A stretch of DNA of 64,000 nt. It comes from Nemesobacter sp965249045. GTDB lineage: Bacteria > Desulfobacterota_D > UBA1144 > Nemesobacterales > Nemesobacteraceae. Both the position numbers and the translations under genes were made by a program. The notes under the pieces are model-generated. The model ran no database searches, was not told the DNA's origin, and was given only the letters and a program-made list of their open reading frames with translations. Position 1 is the first letter of the stretch. Each line of letters begins with the position of its first letter. The stretch spans positions 372,001-436,000 of the forward strand of contig OZ252213.1 in NCBI GenBank assembly GCA_965249045.1. The letters are read 5' to 3'. Below are positions 35,334 to 44,149 of the stretch, piece after piece.

Positions 35334-37157
35334 TCAAGAGGGAAGAATGGTCAGGATAAGCTGACCTGCTTCCACGACCTCTCCTTGTTCAACCTCAATG
35401 GACACCACTTCGCCGTCGCACGGAGAAGCAACCGGAGTTTCCATTTTCATGGCTTCAAGCAGAATCAGCGTTTCATTTTCCTTTACCTTGTCCCCTGCCC
35501 CGACGACCACCCTGTACACGTTGCCGGGTACGCTCGCCGTAACGGCCACAACATCGGGAGAATCTTCATCCATCGCGGAGGATGTTTTCGCGGCGGGAGC
35601 TTCTGCCACCGAGGCAATCTCTGAAGTTCCTTCCTTTACGGTTACGTTGTAGCTTCTTCCGTCAACCGTAATCACGAAGTTCTCCCCGGTGCCAGACACC
35701 TTCGACGCAACGCTCGTGCCGAGACCGCGTCTTCCCGAAGGCGAAGGCTTTTCCTCCGGCGCTTCCCTTCTGACGTTGATGCTGAAATCCCCCTTGAGAA
35801 ATTCAAGACCCTTGTTTCCGCCCTGAGTCTGAAGCGCCCCGACTATGAATATGTTCTCCTCGGTGACAGGAAGGCCTTCTTTTTCAAGAATCTCGGTTGC
35901 CTTCGGAATTCCGGGCTCGAGTATGTCGAGCGGGTCGCCTTCGAAGCGCGGCTTGCCCACCTGCTCTTCCGCTATCGCCACGACTTCAGAGTCGGGCGGG
36001 ACGGGTGTGCGTCCGAAGTAGCCGAGCACCATGTTTCCGTAACCGTCGGTGATCTTTTTCCAAGGTCCCTGCGTGACGTTCGCGTAGGCCTGCTGGAAAT
36101 AAAACTGGGAAACCGGGGTAACCGAGGTTCCGAATCCTCCCTTGGCAACACATTCGCCCATTGCCTCGATCACTTTCGGGTAAAGATCCAGCGTACCCGT
36201 GTCTCTCATCATCATGGTGTTTGCGGTAAGCGCTCCGCCAGGCATCGGTGAGAGAAGGACCTCCGAGGAGACCCGAAGGGCTTCGGGCGGGAAATAATAG
36301 CCCGACATGCATTCCTTGAACACGGAATTTGCCTCGAGAATCTTGTTCACGTCCACATCCAGTGTATATTCGGTTCCCTTAAGGGCGTTCCACATGGCTA
36401 TCAGGTCAGGTTGGGAAGTTCCTCCTGAAACTGGGGCTCTTGCGACGCAGATTCCGTCGCACCCGCCGTTTATGGCGGCCATGTACTGATTGACTCCCTG
36501 AGCGGCTGTCTCATGGGTATGAACCCAGAGAATGACGTTTTCTCCAACGAGCTTTCTCGCAGCTTTCAGGGTCTCGTAAACTTTTTTGGGATTCGAGGTT
36601 CCCGAAGCGTCTTTGAAGCATATGGAATCGTAGGGAAGTCCCGAATCGAGTATTTTCCTGAGCCTGTCTATATAGAAATCCACGTCGTGGGCTCCCTCGC
36701 AGCCTGGCGGAAGCTCCATGAGCGTTACCACGGCTTGGTGATGCAGACCCGCGTTTTTTATGCACTGGCCCGAGTACTCGAGATTTCTCACGTCGTTTAA
36801 GGCGTCGAAGTTTCTTATGTGCGTTATCCCGTGCTTTTTGAACATCCGGGCGTGAAGATCTATCATGTCCTTCGGCTGCTGGGACAGGGCGACCACGTTG
36901 ATCCCCCTTGCTAGCGTCTGCAGGTTGGCATCCGGTCCCGCTGCCTCACGGAAGCGGTCCATCATATCAAAAGCGGACTCTCCGCAGTAAAGAAACAGGC
37001 TCTGGAACCTGGCTCCCCCGCCCGCTTCAAAATGGGTTATTCCGGCTTCCCTAGCGGCTTCGACCGCCGGGATAAAGTCTTCTGTAAGCACTCTCGCGCC
37101 GAAAACGGACTGAAATCCGTCGCGAAACGATGTATCCTGAAATAAAATTTTCTTCAT
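35334..37157 (-). CDS. oadA: Oxaloacetate decarboxylase alpha subunit with biotinyl domain
   Basis: A 607-residue protein. An N-terminal carboxyltransferase TIM barrel (QDTSFRDGFQS, metal-binding HTHETA, FKDASGT) is followed by the PYC_OADA domain, a linker rich in Ala, Glu and Ser (about 470-525), and a C-terminal biotinyl domain with the biotin lysine in LEAMKMETP. Oxaloacetate or pyruvate carboxyltransferase is the role. It lies between oadG and oadB. The order oadG-oadA-oadB is the usual one. Confidence 0.93.
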   Translation of the reverse strand: MKKILFQDTSFRDGFQSVFGARVLTEDFIPAVEAAREAGITHFEAGGGARFQSLFLYCGESAFDMMDRFREAAGPDANLQTLARGINVVALSQQPKDMIDLHARMFKKHGITHIRNFDALNDVRNLEYSGQCIKNAGLHHQAVVTLMELPPGCEGAHDVDFYIDRLRKILDSGLPYDSICFKDASGTSNPKKVYETLKAARKLVGENVILWVHTHETAAQGVNQYMAAINGGCDGICVARAPVSGGTSQPDLIAMWNALKGTEYTLDVDVNKILEANSVFKECMSGYYFPPEALRVSSEVLLSPMPGGALTANTMMMRDTGTLDLYPKVIEAMGECVAKGGFGTSVTPVSQFYFQQAYANVTQGPWKKITDGYGNMVLGYFGRTPVPPDSEVVAIAEEQVGKPRFEGDPLDILEPGIPKATEILEKEGLPVTEENIFIVGALQTQGGNKGLEFLKGDFSINVRREAPEEKPSPSGRRGLGTSVASKVSGTGENFVITVDGRSYNVTVKEGTSEIASVAEAPAAKTSSAMDEDSPDVVAVTASVPGNVYRVVVGAGDKVKENETLILLEAMKMETPVASPCDGEVVSIEVEQGEVVEAGQLILTILPS

Positions 37158-37181
37158 GACAAGACCACGGGGGTTTCAAGA

Positions 37182-37406
37182 TCAGCCGTCGCCGGCATGT
37201 TTTGCCCTGTAGGCCGCAACCGCTGCAGTTATGACCGGAATTACGTTCCTGCGGGATTTAGTGGACGCCGCGGCATCCGAAGACGCACGAGCATCGCTGT
37301 CTTTAAATAGCCTCGCAGATAAGATCACGCTCAGCATCAAGACAAGGAGAAAAACATATACTATGGCCATACCGATGACCATAAGTTTTACGCCTTCAAG
37401 GATCAT
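37182..37406 (-). CDS. oadG: Oxaloacetate decarboxylase gamma subunit
   Basis: A 74-residue protein with an N-terminal membrane helix (KLMVIGMAIVYVFLLVLMLSVIL, residues 8-30), then a polar tail with Lys, Arg and His (YRAKHAGDG end). This is the pattern of OadG, which anchors the alpha subunit and may bind a metal. It lies 24 bases before oadA, and its size and position make the call safe even though the sequence is weakly conserved in the family. Confidence 0.85.
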   Translation of the reverse strand: MILEGVKLMVIGMAIVYVFLLVLMLSVILSARLFKDSDARASSDAAASTKSRRNVIPVITAAVAAYRAKHAGDG

Positions 37407-37451
37407 AACGAACGAAGAATCTCAAAAACCATTTGAATTTGATAGCTATCA

Positions 37452-37480
37452 ATTATTGACAACAACTTGTTTATTGTCAA
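37452..37480 (-). promoter_or_regulatory. Promoter of oadGAB with inverted repeat
   Basis: On the minus strand, TTGACA (37475-37480), a 17-base spacer and AATAAT (37452-37457) give a good promoter. The plus-strand reading is TTGACAA...TTGTCAA (37456-37462 and 37474-37480), an inverted repeat with an 11-base spacer, so a regulator may also bind here. The start is predicted near 37445. Confidence 0.6.
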
Positions 37481-37559
37481 TTTGCACCCTGGCACCGGAT
37501 TCCGAACCAGCCGATTTTATTGACCTTCAAATCCTTACGTGTTATTCTGACCCCCCATT

Positions 37560-37709
37560 ATGAAAAGGACTTATCAACCGCACGTAAAAAAGAGGCTGAG
37601 AACTCATGGGTTCCGCGCGAGGCTGAGCACGAAGGGAGGAAGGAGCGTACTCAGGAGAAGAACGGCCAAGGGAAGGCGCGTACTCACGGTTGGGAGATGG
37701 AAGAAGTAG
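37560..37709 (+). CDS. rpmH: 50S ribosomal protein L34
   Basis: A 49-residue, very basic L34 protein: MKRTYQPHVKKRLRTHGF at the start, then RLSTKGGRSVLRRR and a C-terminal RRVLTVGRWKK. Too short for most gene finders. The ATG at 37560 has no Shine-Dalgarno sequence (CTGACCCCCCATT precedes it). A TTGACC-N17-TATTCT promoter (37520-37548) would start transcription about five bases before the ATG. The 3' end overlaps the rnpA start by 13 bases. The usual rpmH-rnpA-yidD-yidC-jag order follows. Confidence 0.96.
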   Translation: MKRTYQPHVKKRLRTHGFRARLSTKGGRSVLRRRTAKGRRVLTVGRWKK

Positions 37710-38056
37710 CAACTGAGTCCGACAACTCGTTCCCTCCAAAATTCAAGATAAAATCATCCCGCGATTTTCGCAACATATTCTCAGAAGGCACGAAAATCCA
37801 TTCGGCAAACTTCATACTCTACGCAAAACCCAATTCTCTGGGTTTCCCCCGTCTGGGAGTGTCCGTCGGCAAAAAAGCGTCCTCAAGCTCCGTCAGGAGA
37901 AACAGAATGAAAAGGGTGTTGAGGGAGGTCTTCAGGAAAAACAAACCTGCGTTTTCCTCAAACGACGTGGTGTTCGTAGTAAAAAACGACGTATCGGATA
38001 AAAAGTCTTCAGAGCTTCGCTCGGAGATAAAAAAGCTCGCAAGCCGCATTAAATGA
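37697..38056 (+). CDS. rnpA: Ribonuclease P protein component
   Basis: The protein subunit of RNase P, which trims the 5' ends of tRNAs. The mature part has KIKSSRDFRNIFSEGTKIHS, the RNR-type basic signature in SSVRRNRMKRVLREVFRKNK, and FVVKNDVSDKKSSEL. I chose the ATG at 37697, inside rpmH, giving about 119 residues, the usual size. The same frame stays open to 37520, through the whole of rpmH, so a much longer protein is possible as in Thermus. Overlaps yidD by four bases. Confidence 0.9.
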   Translation: MEEVATESDNSFPPKFKIKSSRDFRNIFSEGTKIHSANFILYAKPNSLGFPRLGVSVGKKASSSSVRRNRMKRVLREVFRKNKPAFSSNDVVFVVKNDVSDKKSSELRSEIKKLASRIK

Positions 38057-38289
38057 AAGAAAAACCCGCAGTCAGATTCCTCGTTTTTCTGGTAAGAATA
38101 TACAAGAGAGCAGTTTCTCCCCTGCTTCCCTCAACCTGCAGGTTCCATCCAAGCTGCTCAGCGTATTCGATTGAAGCTCTCAAGGAACACGGAGCTTTTA
38201 CGGGAACCTGGATGACTCTTAAAAGAATATTGCGATGCCATCCGCTAAGCGCGGGAGGATATGACCCCGTAAGGAAAAAAAAACGGTAA
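38053..38289 (+). CDS. yidD: Membrane protein insertion efficiency factor
   Basis: A 78-residue YidD protein: RIYKRAVSPLLPSTCRFHPSCSAY with the conserved Cys residues, EALKEHG and GGYDPV. It assists YidC in inserting membrane proteins. It starts inside the rnpA stop codon (ATGA overlap) and is followed by yidC after a 195-base gap. Confidence 0.96.
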   Translation: MKEKPAVRFLVFLVRIYKRAVSPLLPSTCRFHPSCSAYSIEALKEHGAFTGTWMTLKRILRCHPLSAGGYDPVRKKKR

Positions 38290-38484
38290 ACAGGTTGAAG
38301 CGGGGACAAAAAACGGTCTATTACTATTGAAACTTATCGTGTATTATTGCTCTTATGAATTCTTACTCTTTAATTTCCTACTCCATGCTAGGATTGCGCA
38401 CAGAAAACGGGAGCGGTTCCACAAGTGTTTCACGTAAATCACGATAGCGCCCCACACCCTGGATAAAGCCCGAAGAAATAACAT

Positions 38485-40155
38485 ATGAACAGCGACCTCA
38501 AGAAAAACTATATTGTCTTTCTGGTATTGTCAGTACTCGTAATAGTCGGTTACTCGGCGTTTTTCGCAAAAGCCCCCAAGGAAAAAAACCCCGCAACAAT
38601 AGATAGGCCTGAGTCGGCACCTGCCGTCGGGGAGAATTTTTCCGAGGAAACAAATTCGGTACGAGAACTCCCGACGAAATTTGAACCCGTAGCACCTTCC
38701 TATGTTTCCAAGATCATAAAAGTCAAATCCGACCTTTACACCGCCGAGATAGACACTCTGGGGGGAAAGGTGGTCGGATGGGACCTTGCGGAATACAAAA
38801 AGACGATTGAGACGGATTCCGTGCCTGTGGGAGTTATAAATGAAGGGAAAAAGTCGTTTGATACTATCGTTAGAGTCAAGAACGAAAAAATGCCGGAGCT
38901 AATACCGTTTTCCTACAAAGGGGATACGAACTTGGTCGTGGGCCCCTATGGGCTTGAAGTCAATCTGGTCTGGAAAAAACCCGGCGGACTTTCGGTGAGA
39001 AAAACCTTTTCCTTTTACCCCGGTAAATATTTCATAAAGGAAAACCTCGAGGTCTTCAACGGAACGCGGGGACAGATAAACCATAAGGTATCCGTCGGCT
39101 GGGAGAACACGGTATATGAGAGCGGTTCAAGCACCCTTTACGAATTTATCTCCATGGTCGGAGGCGAGGTCAAGCGAACCAAAAAACCTCTGAAGGAAAC
39201 CAAGACGTATAACGGAGAGATAAACTGGTTCGGTTTTGGCGACAAATATTTTCTTAGCGCATTTCTGCCGGAAATAGGAGGAGACCAGGGACTCTACCTG
39301 CAGCCCCTCGACTCAAAAGGTCTCGCCGGGGCAGGTTTTTCCTACCCGGAGCAGAGAACGGCCGCGGGAAAAAGCTACAAAGTCGGGTGGAAATCGTATT
39401 TCGGCCCGAAAAACGAACTGGACCTGAAGCAAGCTGGATACAATCTTGAAAAAGCTATCGACTACGGCTATGTAGGAGCACTTACCAAGATCGCCGTCGT
39501 GCTGCTTAAGTTCGTCAACAACTTTTTCAGCAACTACGGAGTCTCCATAATAGTGCTTACGATCCTTCTCAGAGTGGTATTCCTTCCACTTACCGTGAAA
39601 AGCATGAAATCGATGAAAGCCGTGCAGAACAAGATGAAGAGGCTAAAACCCGAAATCGACGTTATAAAGGAAAAATACAAGGACGACAAGTCGACCCAGC
39701 AAGCCGAGACGATGAAGCTTTACACGAGCAACAATATAAACCCTCTCAGCAGCCTCGGGGGATGTCTGCCCCTGCTAATACAGTTTCCCGTTTTCATAGC
39801 CCTTTATTTCGCGCTTTTGTATTCAATAGATTTAAGACACAGTTCGTTTCTCTGGGTAACCGACCTCTCCCAGCCCGAACACTTGTTCGATGTGATGGGA
39901 ATACCGTTTCGGATACTGCCCATTTTGATGGGTGTGTCGTGGTTTCTTTCGCAGAAACTCACCCCCATGACCTCTCCGGGCAGCGAGACGATGGAAATGC
40001 AGATGAAACTCATGCAGTTTATGCCTATAATTTTTACTGTAATGTTCTGGGGCCTGCCATCCGGTCTGATTCTTTACTGGACCGTGAGCAACATTCTCTC
40101 CGTCGGTCAGCAGCTGTACATCAATCGACAGGTTCCGGATCCAGAAGGAGGATAA
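38485..40155 (+). CDS. yidC: Membrane protein insertase YidC
   Basis: A 556-residue insertase. It has an N-terminal signal-anchor (about 8-27), a large periplasmic domain to about residue 330, and a conserved C-terminal region of five membrane helices with NNFFSNYGVSIIVLTILLRVVF, LPLTVKSMKSMKAVQNKMKRL and GGCLPLLIQFPVFIALYFAL, and ends in a short tail. The size and periplasmic domain are those of Gram-negative YidC. It inserts inner-membrane proteins alone or with SecYEG. It is part of the rpmH-rnpA-yidD-yidC-jag cluster. Confidence 0.96.
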   Translation: MNSDLKKNYIVFLVLSVLVIVGYSAFFAKAPKEKNPATIDRPESAPAVGENFSEETNSVRELPTKFEPVAPSYVSKIIKVKSDLYTAEIDTLGGKVVGWDLAEYKKTIETDSVPVGVINEGKKSFDTIVRVKNEKMPELIPFSYKGDTNLVVGPYGLEVNLVWKKPGGLSVRKTFSFYPGKYFIKENLEVFNGTRGQINHKVSVGWENTVYESGSSTLYEFISMVGGEVKRTKKPLKETKTYNGEINWFGFGDKYFLSAFLPEIGGDQGLYLQPLDSKGLAGAGFSYPEQRTAAGKSYKVGWKSYFGPKNELDLKQAGYNLEKAIDYGYVGALTKIAVVLLKFVNNFFSNYGVSIIVLTILLRVVFLPLTVKSMKSMKAVQNKMKRLKPEIDVIKEKYKDDKSTQQAETMKLYTSNNINPLSSLGGCLPLLIQFPVFIALYFALLYSIDLRHSSFLWVTDLSQPEHLFDVMGIPFRILPILMGVSWFLSQKLTPMTSPGSETMEMQMKLMQFMPIIFTVMFWGLPSGLILYWTVSNILSVGQQLYINRQVPDPEGG

Positions 40156-40161
40156 ATAACA

Positions 40162-40836
40162 ATGGCTAACGTAATCGAAAAGGAAGGAAAAACCATCTCC
40201 GAAGCCGTGGTGAACGCCTGCGAGGAGCTCGGAGTCTCAAAAGACGAAGTGGAAATCGAAGTAATCAGGGAAGGCTCCAAGGGAATTTTGGGGATAGGCG
40301 GCAGGAAAGCCATAGTCAGGGTGGAGATAAAAACGGGTGGGTTGAGCGAAAAGGCGTTTCGGGCGAAAAAAACTCTTGAAACCGTTCTGGGATTTCTGTT
40401 TTCAACTCCGCAGAGCGTAAAGACCGAGGAGACGGAAAACAGGATAATACTGGAAGTATGGCATGTGAAAGACAGGAAATTCCTTATAGGAAAAAACGGG
40501 GAGATGATAAAATCTCTTGAGTACATAGTCGGAAAGATAGCTTCGAAAAACAGCGCCGAGGGAAGGAGAAAACGGGTTGCTATAAACATTGCCGGACACG
40601 AGGACAAAAAAAAGGACTCTGACGTGCCGAAAAAAGTCGCCGAGACAGTACAGAAGGTAAAACAGAGCGGAACCTCTCACTCAATCGAGCAGCTCTCGTC
40701 CTACGAAAGAAAAATGGCCTATATCGAACTCAAGAAGCAAGAAGACATAAAGTACGAAACTGTCCCAAGCAAAGGCAACTCGAAAAAAATCGTCGTAAGT
40801 CCGCAGTCTGAATTCAGGAGTCCCGAAGCGTCCTGA
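40162..40836 (+). CDS. RNA-binding protein KhpB (Jag/SpoIIIJ-associated)
   Basis: A 224-residue protein with the N-terminal Jag domain (EKEGKTISEAVVNACEELGV), a KH domain (KFLIGKNGEMIKSLEYIVGKI) and a C-terminal R3H-like domain (YERKMAYIELKKQEDIKYE). The usual R3H signature is R-x3-H; here the His is Tyr, so nucleic-acid binding by that domain may be altered. It follows yidC by six bases. Its 3' end overlaps tadA on the other strand by 23 bases. Confidence 0.92.
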   Translation: MANVIEKEGKTISEAVVNACEELGVSKDEVEIEVIREGSKGILGIGGRKAIVRVEIKTGGLSEKAFRAKKTLETVLGFLFSTPQSVKTEETENRIILEVWHVKDRKFLIGKNGEMIKSLEYIVGKIASKNSAEGRRKRVAINIAGHEDKKKDSDVPKKVAETVQKVKQSGTSHSIEQLSSYERKMAYIELKKQEDIKYETVPSKGNSKKIVVSPQSEFRSPEAS

Positions 40837-41278
40837 AGAAATCCTCAAGAATGCGCGCGCACTGCTTGCCGCAGACTCCTCCCGAAAATTCCACCCGGTG
40901 ATTGAGTTCGCCTCCGACGCCGATTCCGAAGTTGCTTACAAGCGCGCCGCCCTTGGGGTCGGGGGCGCCGAACACCACCCTGTTTATTCTCGCGTTAACG
41001 ATGGCTCCCATGCACATGGCGCAGGGTTCGAGAGTGACATAAATAGAAGTACCGGAAAGTCTCCAGTTCCCAACAACCCCGCATGCGTGTCTTATAGCCA
41101 GAATCTCGGCGTGGGCAGTCGAATCCGAGGCGGATTCCCGTAGATTATGGGCAGCCGATATTATGGCTCCGTCTCCATCGACTATAACAGCCCCGACCGG
41201 AACCTCGCCCGCCGAAGCGGCCCGCTCGGCTTCCTTAATAGCCAAGGCCATAATACTTTCGTCGGACTGCCCGGTCAC
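40814..41278 (-). CDS. tadA: tRNA-specific adenosine deaminase
   Basis: TadA makes inosine at the wobble position of tRNA-Arg. The 154-residue protein has the zinc motif HAEILAI (with catalytic Glu) and PCAMCMGAI, and the RINRVVFGAPDPKGG segment of the family. The C-terminal tail (KQCARILEDFFRTLRDS) is of normal length. It is convergent with the jag/khpB gene, with 23 bases of overlap, and starts 15 bases after the end of the acyl-CoA ligase gene at 41294. Confidence 0.93.
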   Translation of the reverse strand: MTGQSDESIMALAIKEAERAASAGEVPVGAVIVDGDGAIISAAHNLRESASDSTAHAEILAIRHACGVVGNWRLSGTSIYVTLEPCAMCMGAIVNARINRVVFGAPDPKGGALVSNFGIGVGGELNHRVEFSGGVCGKQCARILEDFFRTLRDS

Positions 41279-41293
41279 GGATAAACGGTCAAC

Positions 41294-43015
41294 CTACTTT
41301 CTCGAGCTTAACCTAAGACCCGATTTGCTTCTGTCCCAGGTTTTGTCCGTGATTTCCTTTATTTCGGCGACCTTGACCTTCTGCGTCGCGGTTACCGGGA
41401 ATCCCTCGTCGTAAACCTCTATAAACCTGGGCACCATGGCCACCATAACCCTTTCAGCCATCCATTTGGAGAACTCGATCGGATCGAATTCCTCACCCGC
41501 CTGGAGCGTCACGCAGAGCTTGATCTCGTCATCTGAAACGTTCGGAAGCCTTACCCCGACCGCCATGGCTTCCTGAATCGCAGGGTAGAGCATCGCCTCG
41601 TCTCCCACGGCTACCGGATCCACGTTTTCACCTGAAACCCTGATGCGGCTGAACCTTCCGACAAAATAGTATCTCCCGTCGATACCCTTCGCGAATATAT
41701 CGTCGGAATTGAAAAAACCGTCCTGGTCAAACGCCTCTCTGGTTCTTCTCGCGTCCTTGAAATATTCATTGAGGGTCGTATGCGGAACAAGCGGCTTCAC
41801 GAAAAGAAGCCCCTTGGCGTCATCAGGAGGAGTAATGTCGTCTGTAGGATCCCAAAACGCCCTTACAACGGTGTCGGTGTCTTCGGGGTCTCTGAGTTCT
41901 ACGTAATATCCCTCCATAGGAAAACCAGACGAGCCAGGACGGTGATCCTCGGGATCTTTCCAAAGAACCATGCCCATCTCGGTCGAGCCGTACCCGTCTA
42001 TTACCCTGACTCCGAATCTTTCCTGGAACTCTTTTAAGTTTCTCGGAGCCGGGGAACCCAGCAGTATCCTTACGTTGTGCTTCTGATCCCACTCACTCTC
42101 GGGCGCCGCCCACAGGTACTCGGCAACCGCTCCCAGCATGTTAATGGATGTCGCGCCGCACCCGGCCGCCCACCTCCAGAAATTGGAAGCGGAGAACCTC
42201 GGGAAAAACACGGCAGTGGCCCCGGCCGCCATGGCGCTGAAAAGACACATTACCTGGGCGTTTGCGTGGCCGAGGGAAAGTATGCTCATAAGCACGTCAT
42301 CGCTCCTTATTCCCTGCTGCTGAATATAAGAACGGACCGTCATGATCACTCCTCCGTGATCCCTTGCAACCCCCTTGGGCATACCGGTGGTACCAGATGT
42401 GAACATGCATCTCTCCATGTCCGCGGTAGTAACCTCCACCCTGGGATTGGTGTCGTCGTATTTATCGAATTCTGAGAAAGAAAGGGCTTTTATATCCCCG
42501 ATTTTTTCAGGAGGATTGTCAACCGTTACGAAAACCACCTCAAGATGATCAATGCTGTCGCCAATTTCTTCTATGAAAGAGATGCTTCCCTCGTCAATAA
42601 CAAGAGCTCTCATATCTGAATAGTTGATCACGTAGGCAAGTCTTTCCCCTTTTTCATCCTTGTTTATAGGAACCTGCACGCCGCCGGCTTTGTGTATGGC
42701 TATAATCGATATCACGTACTCGGAACAGTTGAGCATGTACATGCCGACTTTGTCCCCTTTGTTTATGCCGAATTCCTTGGAAAGACCGGTTGCCACCCTG
42801 TTTGCCCAGGCGTTGGTTTCCGCGTAAGTGTAGCTTTCGACGACGTTTCCGTCCCTGTCTCCGACCTTGAACATCGCTTTTTCCGGAAAGCTTTCGGCAC
42901 CTCTTTCAAGATTTCTAGTTATCGGTTCCCACAACAAAGTGTCCTCGAATTTGCCGAAAGGAAGATCTCCACTTCCCAGATAGGTAGCTTCGCGCGGTTT
43001 GAATAATAATTGCAT
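41294..43015 (-). CDS. AMP-dependent acyl-CoA ligase
   Basis: A 573-residue acyl-adenylate-forming enzyme with MFTSGTTGMPKGVARDHGG (P-loop-like), DGYGSTEMGM, and DGRYYFVGRFSRIRVSGEN, and a C-terminal lid domain ending SGLRLSSRK. The acyl substrate is not evident; the short N-terminal part fits the crotonobetaine/CaiC-like or medium-chain group. GGAGG lies nine bases before the ATG. A close paralogue lies on the same strand at 44138-45856. Confidence 0.88.
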   Translation of the reverse strand: MQLLFKPREATYLGSGDLPFGKFEDTLLWEPITRNLERGAESFPEKAMFKVGDRDGNVVESYTYAETNAWANRVATGLSKEFGINKGDKVGMYMLNCSEYVISIIAIHKAGGVQVPINKDEKGERLAYVINYSDMRALVIDEGSISFIEEIGDSIDHLEVVFVTVDNPPEKIGDIKALSFSEFDKYDDTNPRVEVTTADMERCMFTSGTTGMPKGVARDHGGVIMTVRSYIQQQGIRSDDVLMSILSLGHANAQVMCLFSAMAAGATAVFFPRFSASNFWRWAAGCGATSINMLGAVAEYLWAAPESEWDQKHNVRILLGSPAPRNLKEFQERFGVRVIDGYGSTEMGMVLWKDPEDHRPGSSGFPMEGYYVELRDPEDTDTVVRAFWDPTDDITPPDDAKGLLFVKPLVPHTTLNEYFKDARRTREAFDQDGFFNSDDIFAKGIDGRYYFVGRFSRIRVSGENVDPVAVGDEAMLYPAIQEAMAVGVRLPNVSDDEIKLCVTLQAGEEFDPIEFSKWMAERVMVAMVPRFIEVYDEGFPVTATQKVKVAEIKEITDKTWDRSKSGLRLSSRK

Positions 43016-43183
43016 TTACTGTAACCTCCTGAACAGTTTATATTGCTTGGAAATGAAAAAACGCAATAAAAAAACCCAAAGTATTATAGGGTAATTGGTG
43101 CTTCATTGCAAACCTTGTTTTTTCCCGGTTCCTGAAAAAACTCCTAACCTGCCGGATACGGCCTGAATCCTGCTTCTGAACAT

Positions 43184-44149
43184 ATGGAAATTTCAAATCT
43201 GCTGATTTTTATCCTGAGTTTCGTGGTTCTCTGGAAAGGGGCCCACTTTCTCGTTAAAGGCGCATCGGGAATCGCAAAGTTCACCGGCATGGGTGCTTTT
43301 TTCGCTGGATTCACCGTGGTAGCGCTTGGAACTTCTATGCCCGAATTTATGGTCTGCCTCGTGGCGGCCATAAAGGGTTCAAGCGACATAGCGGTCGGAA
43401 ACATGGTCGGGAGCAACATCGCTAACATCGGGCTTATTTTCGGCCTGACGGTCCTTATAAGCCCCATAGTAATAAGCAAAGAGGCGTGGGGGGAACTGAA
43501 ACTTCCGCTTCTTTTTTTAGTAATCATAACTTTTACCGCTTACGGTCTCAGCCGCACGGGATTTTCGCTCGGAAGAGGTGAAGGGATACTGCTGTTTTTT
43601 CTGCTTGCTGTCCTTTTGTTTGTCCCCTACGGAAAATCCACAGAAGAAAAAAACGAGGCTTTATCCGCACCGCAAGATAACGGCGGGTGGAAACTTCTTT
43701 TTTACGTGGTCTCAGGTTCAGTGCTTCTCGCGGTCAGCGCGCATTTTCTGGTTAAAAGCGCTATAGATATCGCCACGCAGCTTGGAATAAGCGAACTGTT
43801 CATAGGCGTAACGGCGGTAGCCCTCGGAACGTCCCTCCCGGAACTTGCCGCTTCGCTTGCGGCCGCGTGGAAAAAAGAGCAGAACATAGTCGTGGGCAAC
43901 ATAATAGGGAGCAACTTCTTTAACCTCGGGTATCTGGGTCTCGTTGCGGTTATACGGCCCGTAGACGTAAACCGGAATATGTTCGGAAACACGTCCGAAT
44001 TCGCGTTTCTTATCCTGCTTACCCTTATTTTCGCGTTACTAATCGGAAAGACCTGGATTAGCAGGAACAGGATCGGAAAAAAGAAAGGTGCGCTTCTGCT
44101 TATCGGTTACGCGGCGTTTCTCTACTTTATCTCGGGCTCACTTTCTTGA
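43184..44149 (+). CDS. Calcium/sodium antiporter (CaCA family)
   Basis: A 321-residue ten-helix membrane protein with the two inverted alpha repeats: VVALGTSMPEFMVC with GNMVGSNIANIG, and AVALGTSLPELAAS with GNIIGSNFFNLG, which contain the ion-binding Glu and Asn residues. It would exchange Ca2+ (or K+) for Na+. It lies between two paralogous acyl-CoA ligase genes on the other strand, overlapping the end of one by 12 bases. Confidence 0.92.
   Translation: MEISNLLIFILSFVVLWKGAHFLVKGASGIAKFTGMGAFFAGFTVVALGTSMPEFMVCLVAAIKGSSDIAVGNMVGSNIANIGLIFGLTVLISPIVISKEAWGELKLPLLFLVIITFTAYGLSRTGFSLGRGEGILLFFLLAVLLFVPYGKSTEEKNEALSAPQDNGGWKLLFYVVSGSVLLAVSAHFLVKSAIDIATQLGISELFIGVTAVALGTSLPELAASLAAAWKKEQNIVVGNIIGSNFFNLGYLGLVAVIRPVDVNRNMFGNTSEFAFLILLTLIFALLIGKTWISRNRIGKKKGALLLIGYAAFLYFISGSLS

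Noticed and set aside
37407..37559. Replication origin next to rpmH
   Set aside because: rpmH is often near dnaA and oriC, but I see no DnaA boxes (TTATCCACA-like) or dnaA gene here; the gap is explained by two promoters.
38327..38347. Promoter TTGAAA...TATTAT before yidC
   Set aside because: The spacer is only nine bases, too short for a sigma-70 promoter.
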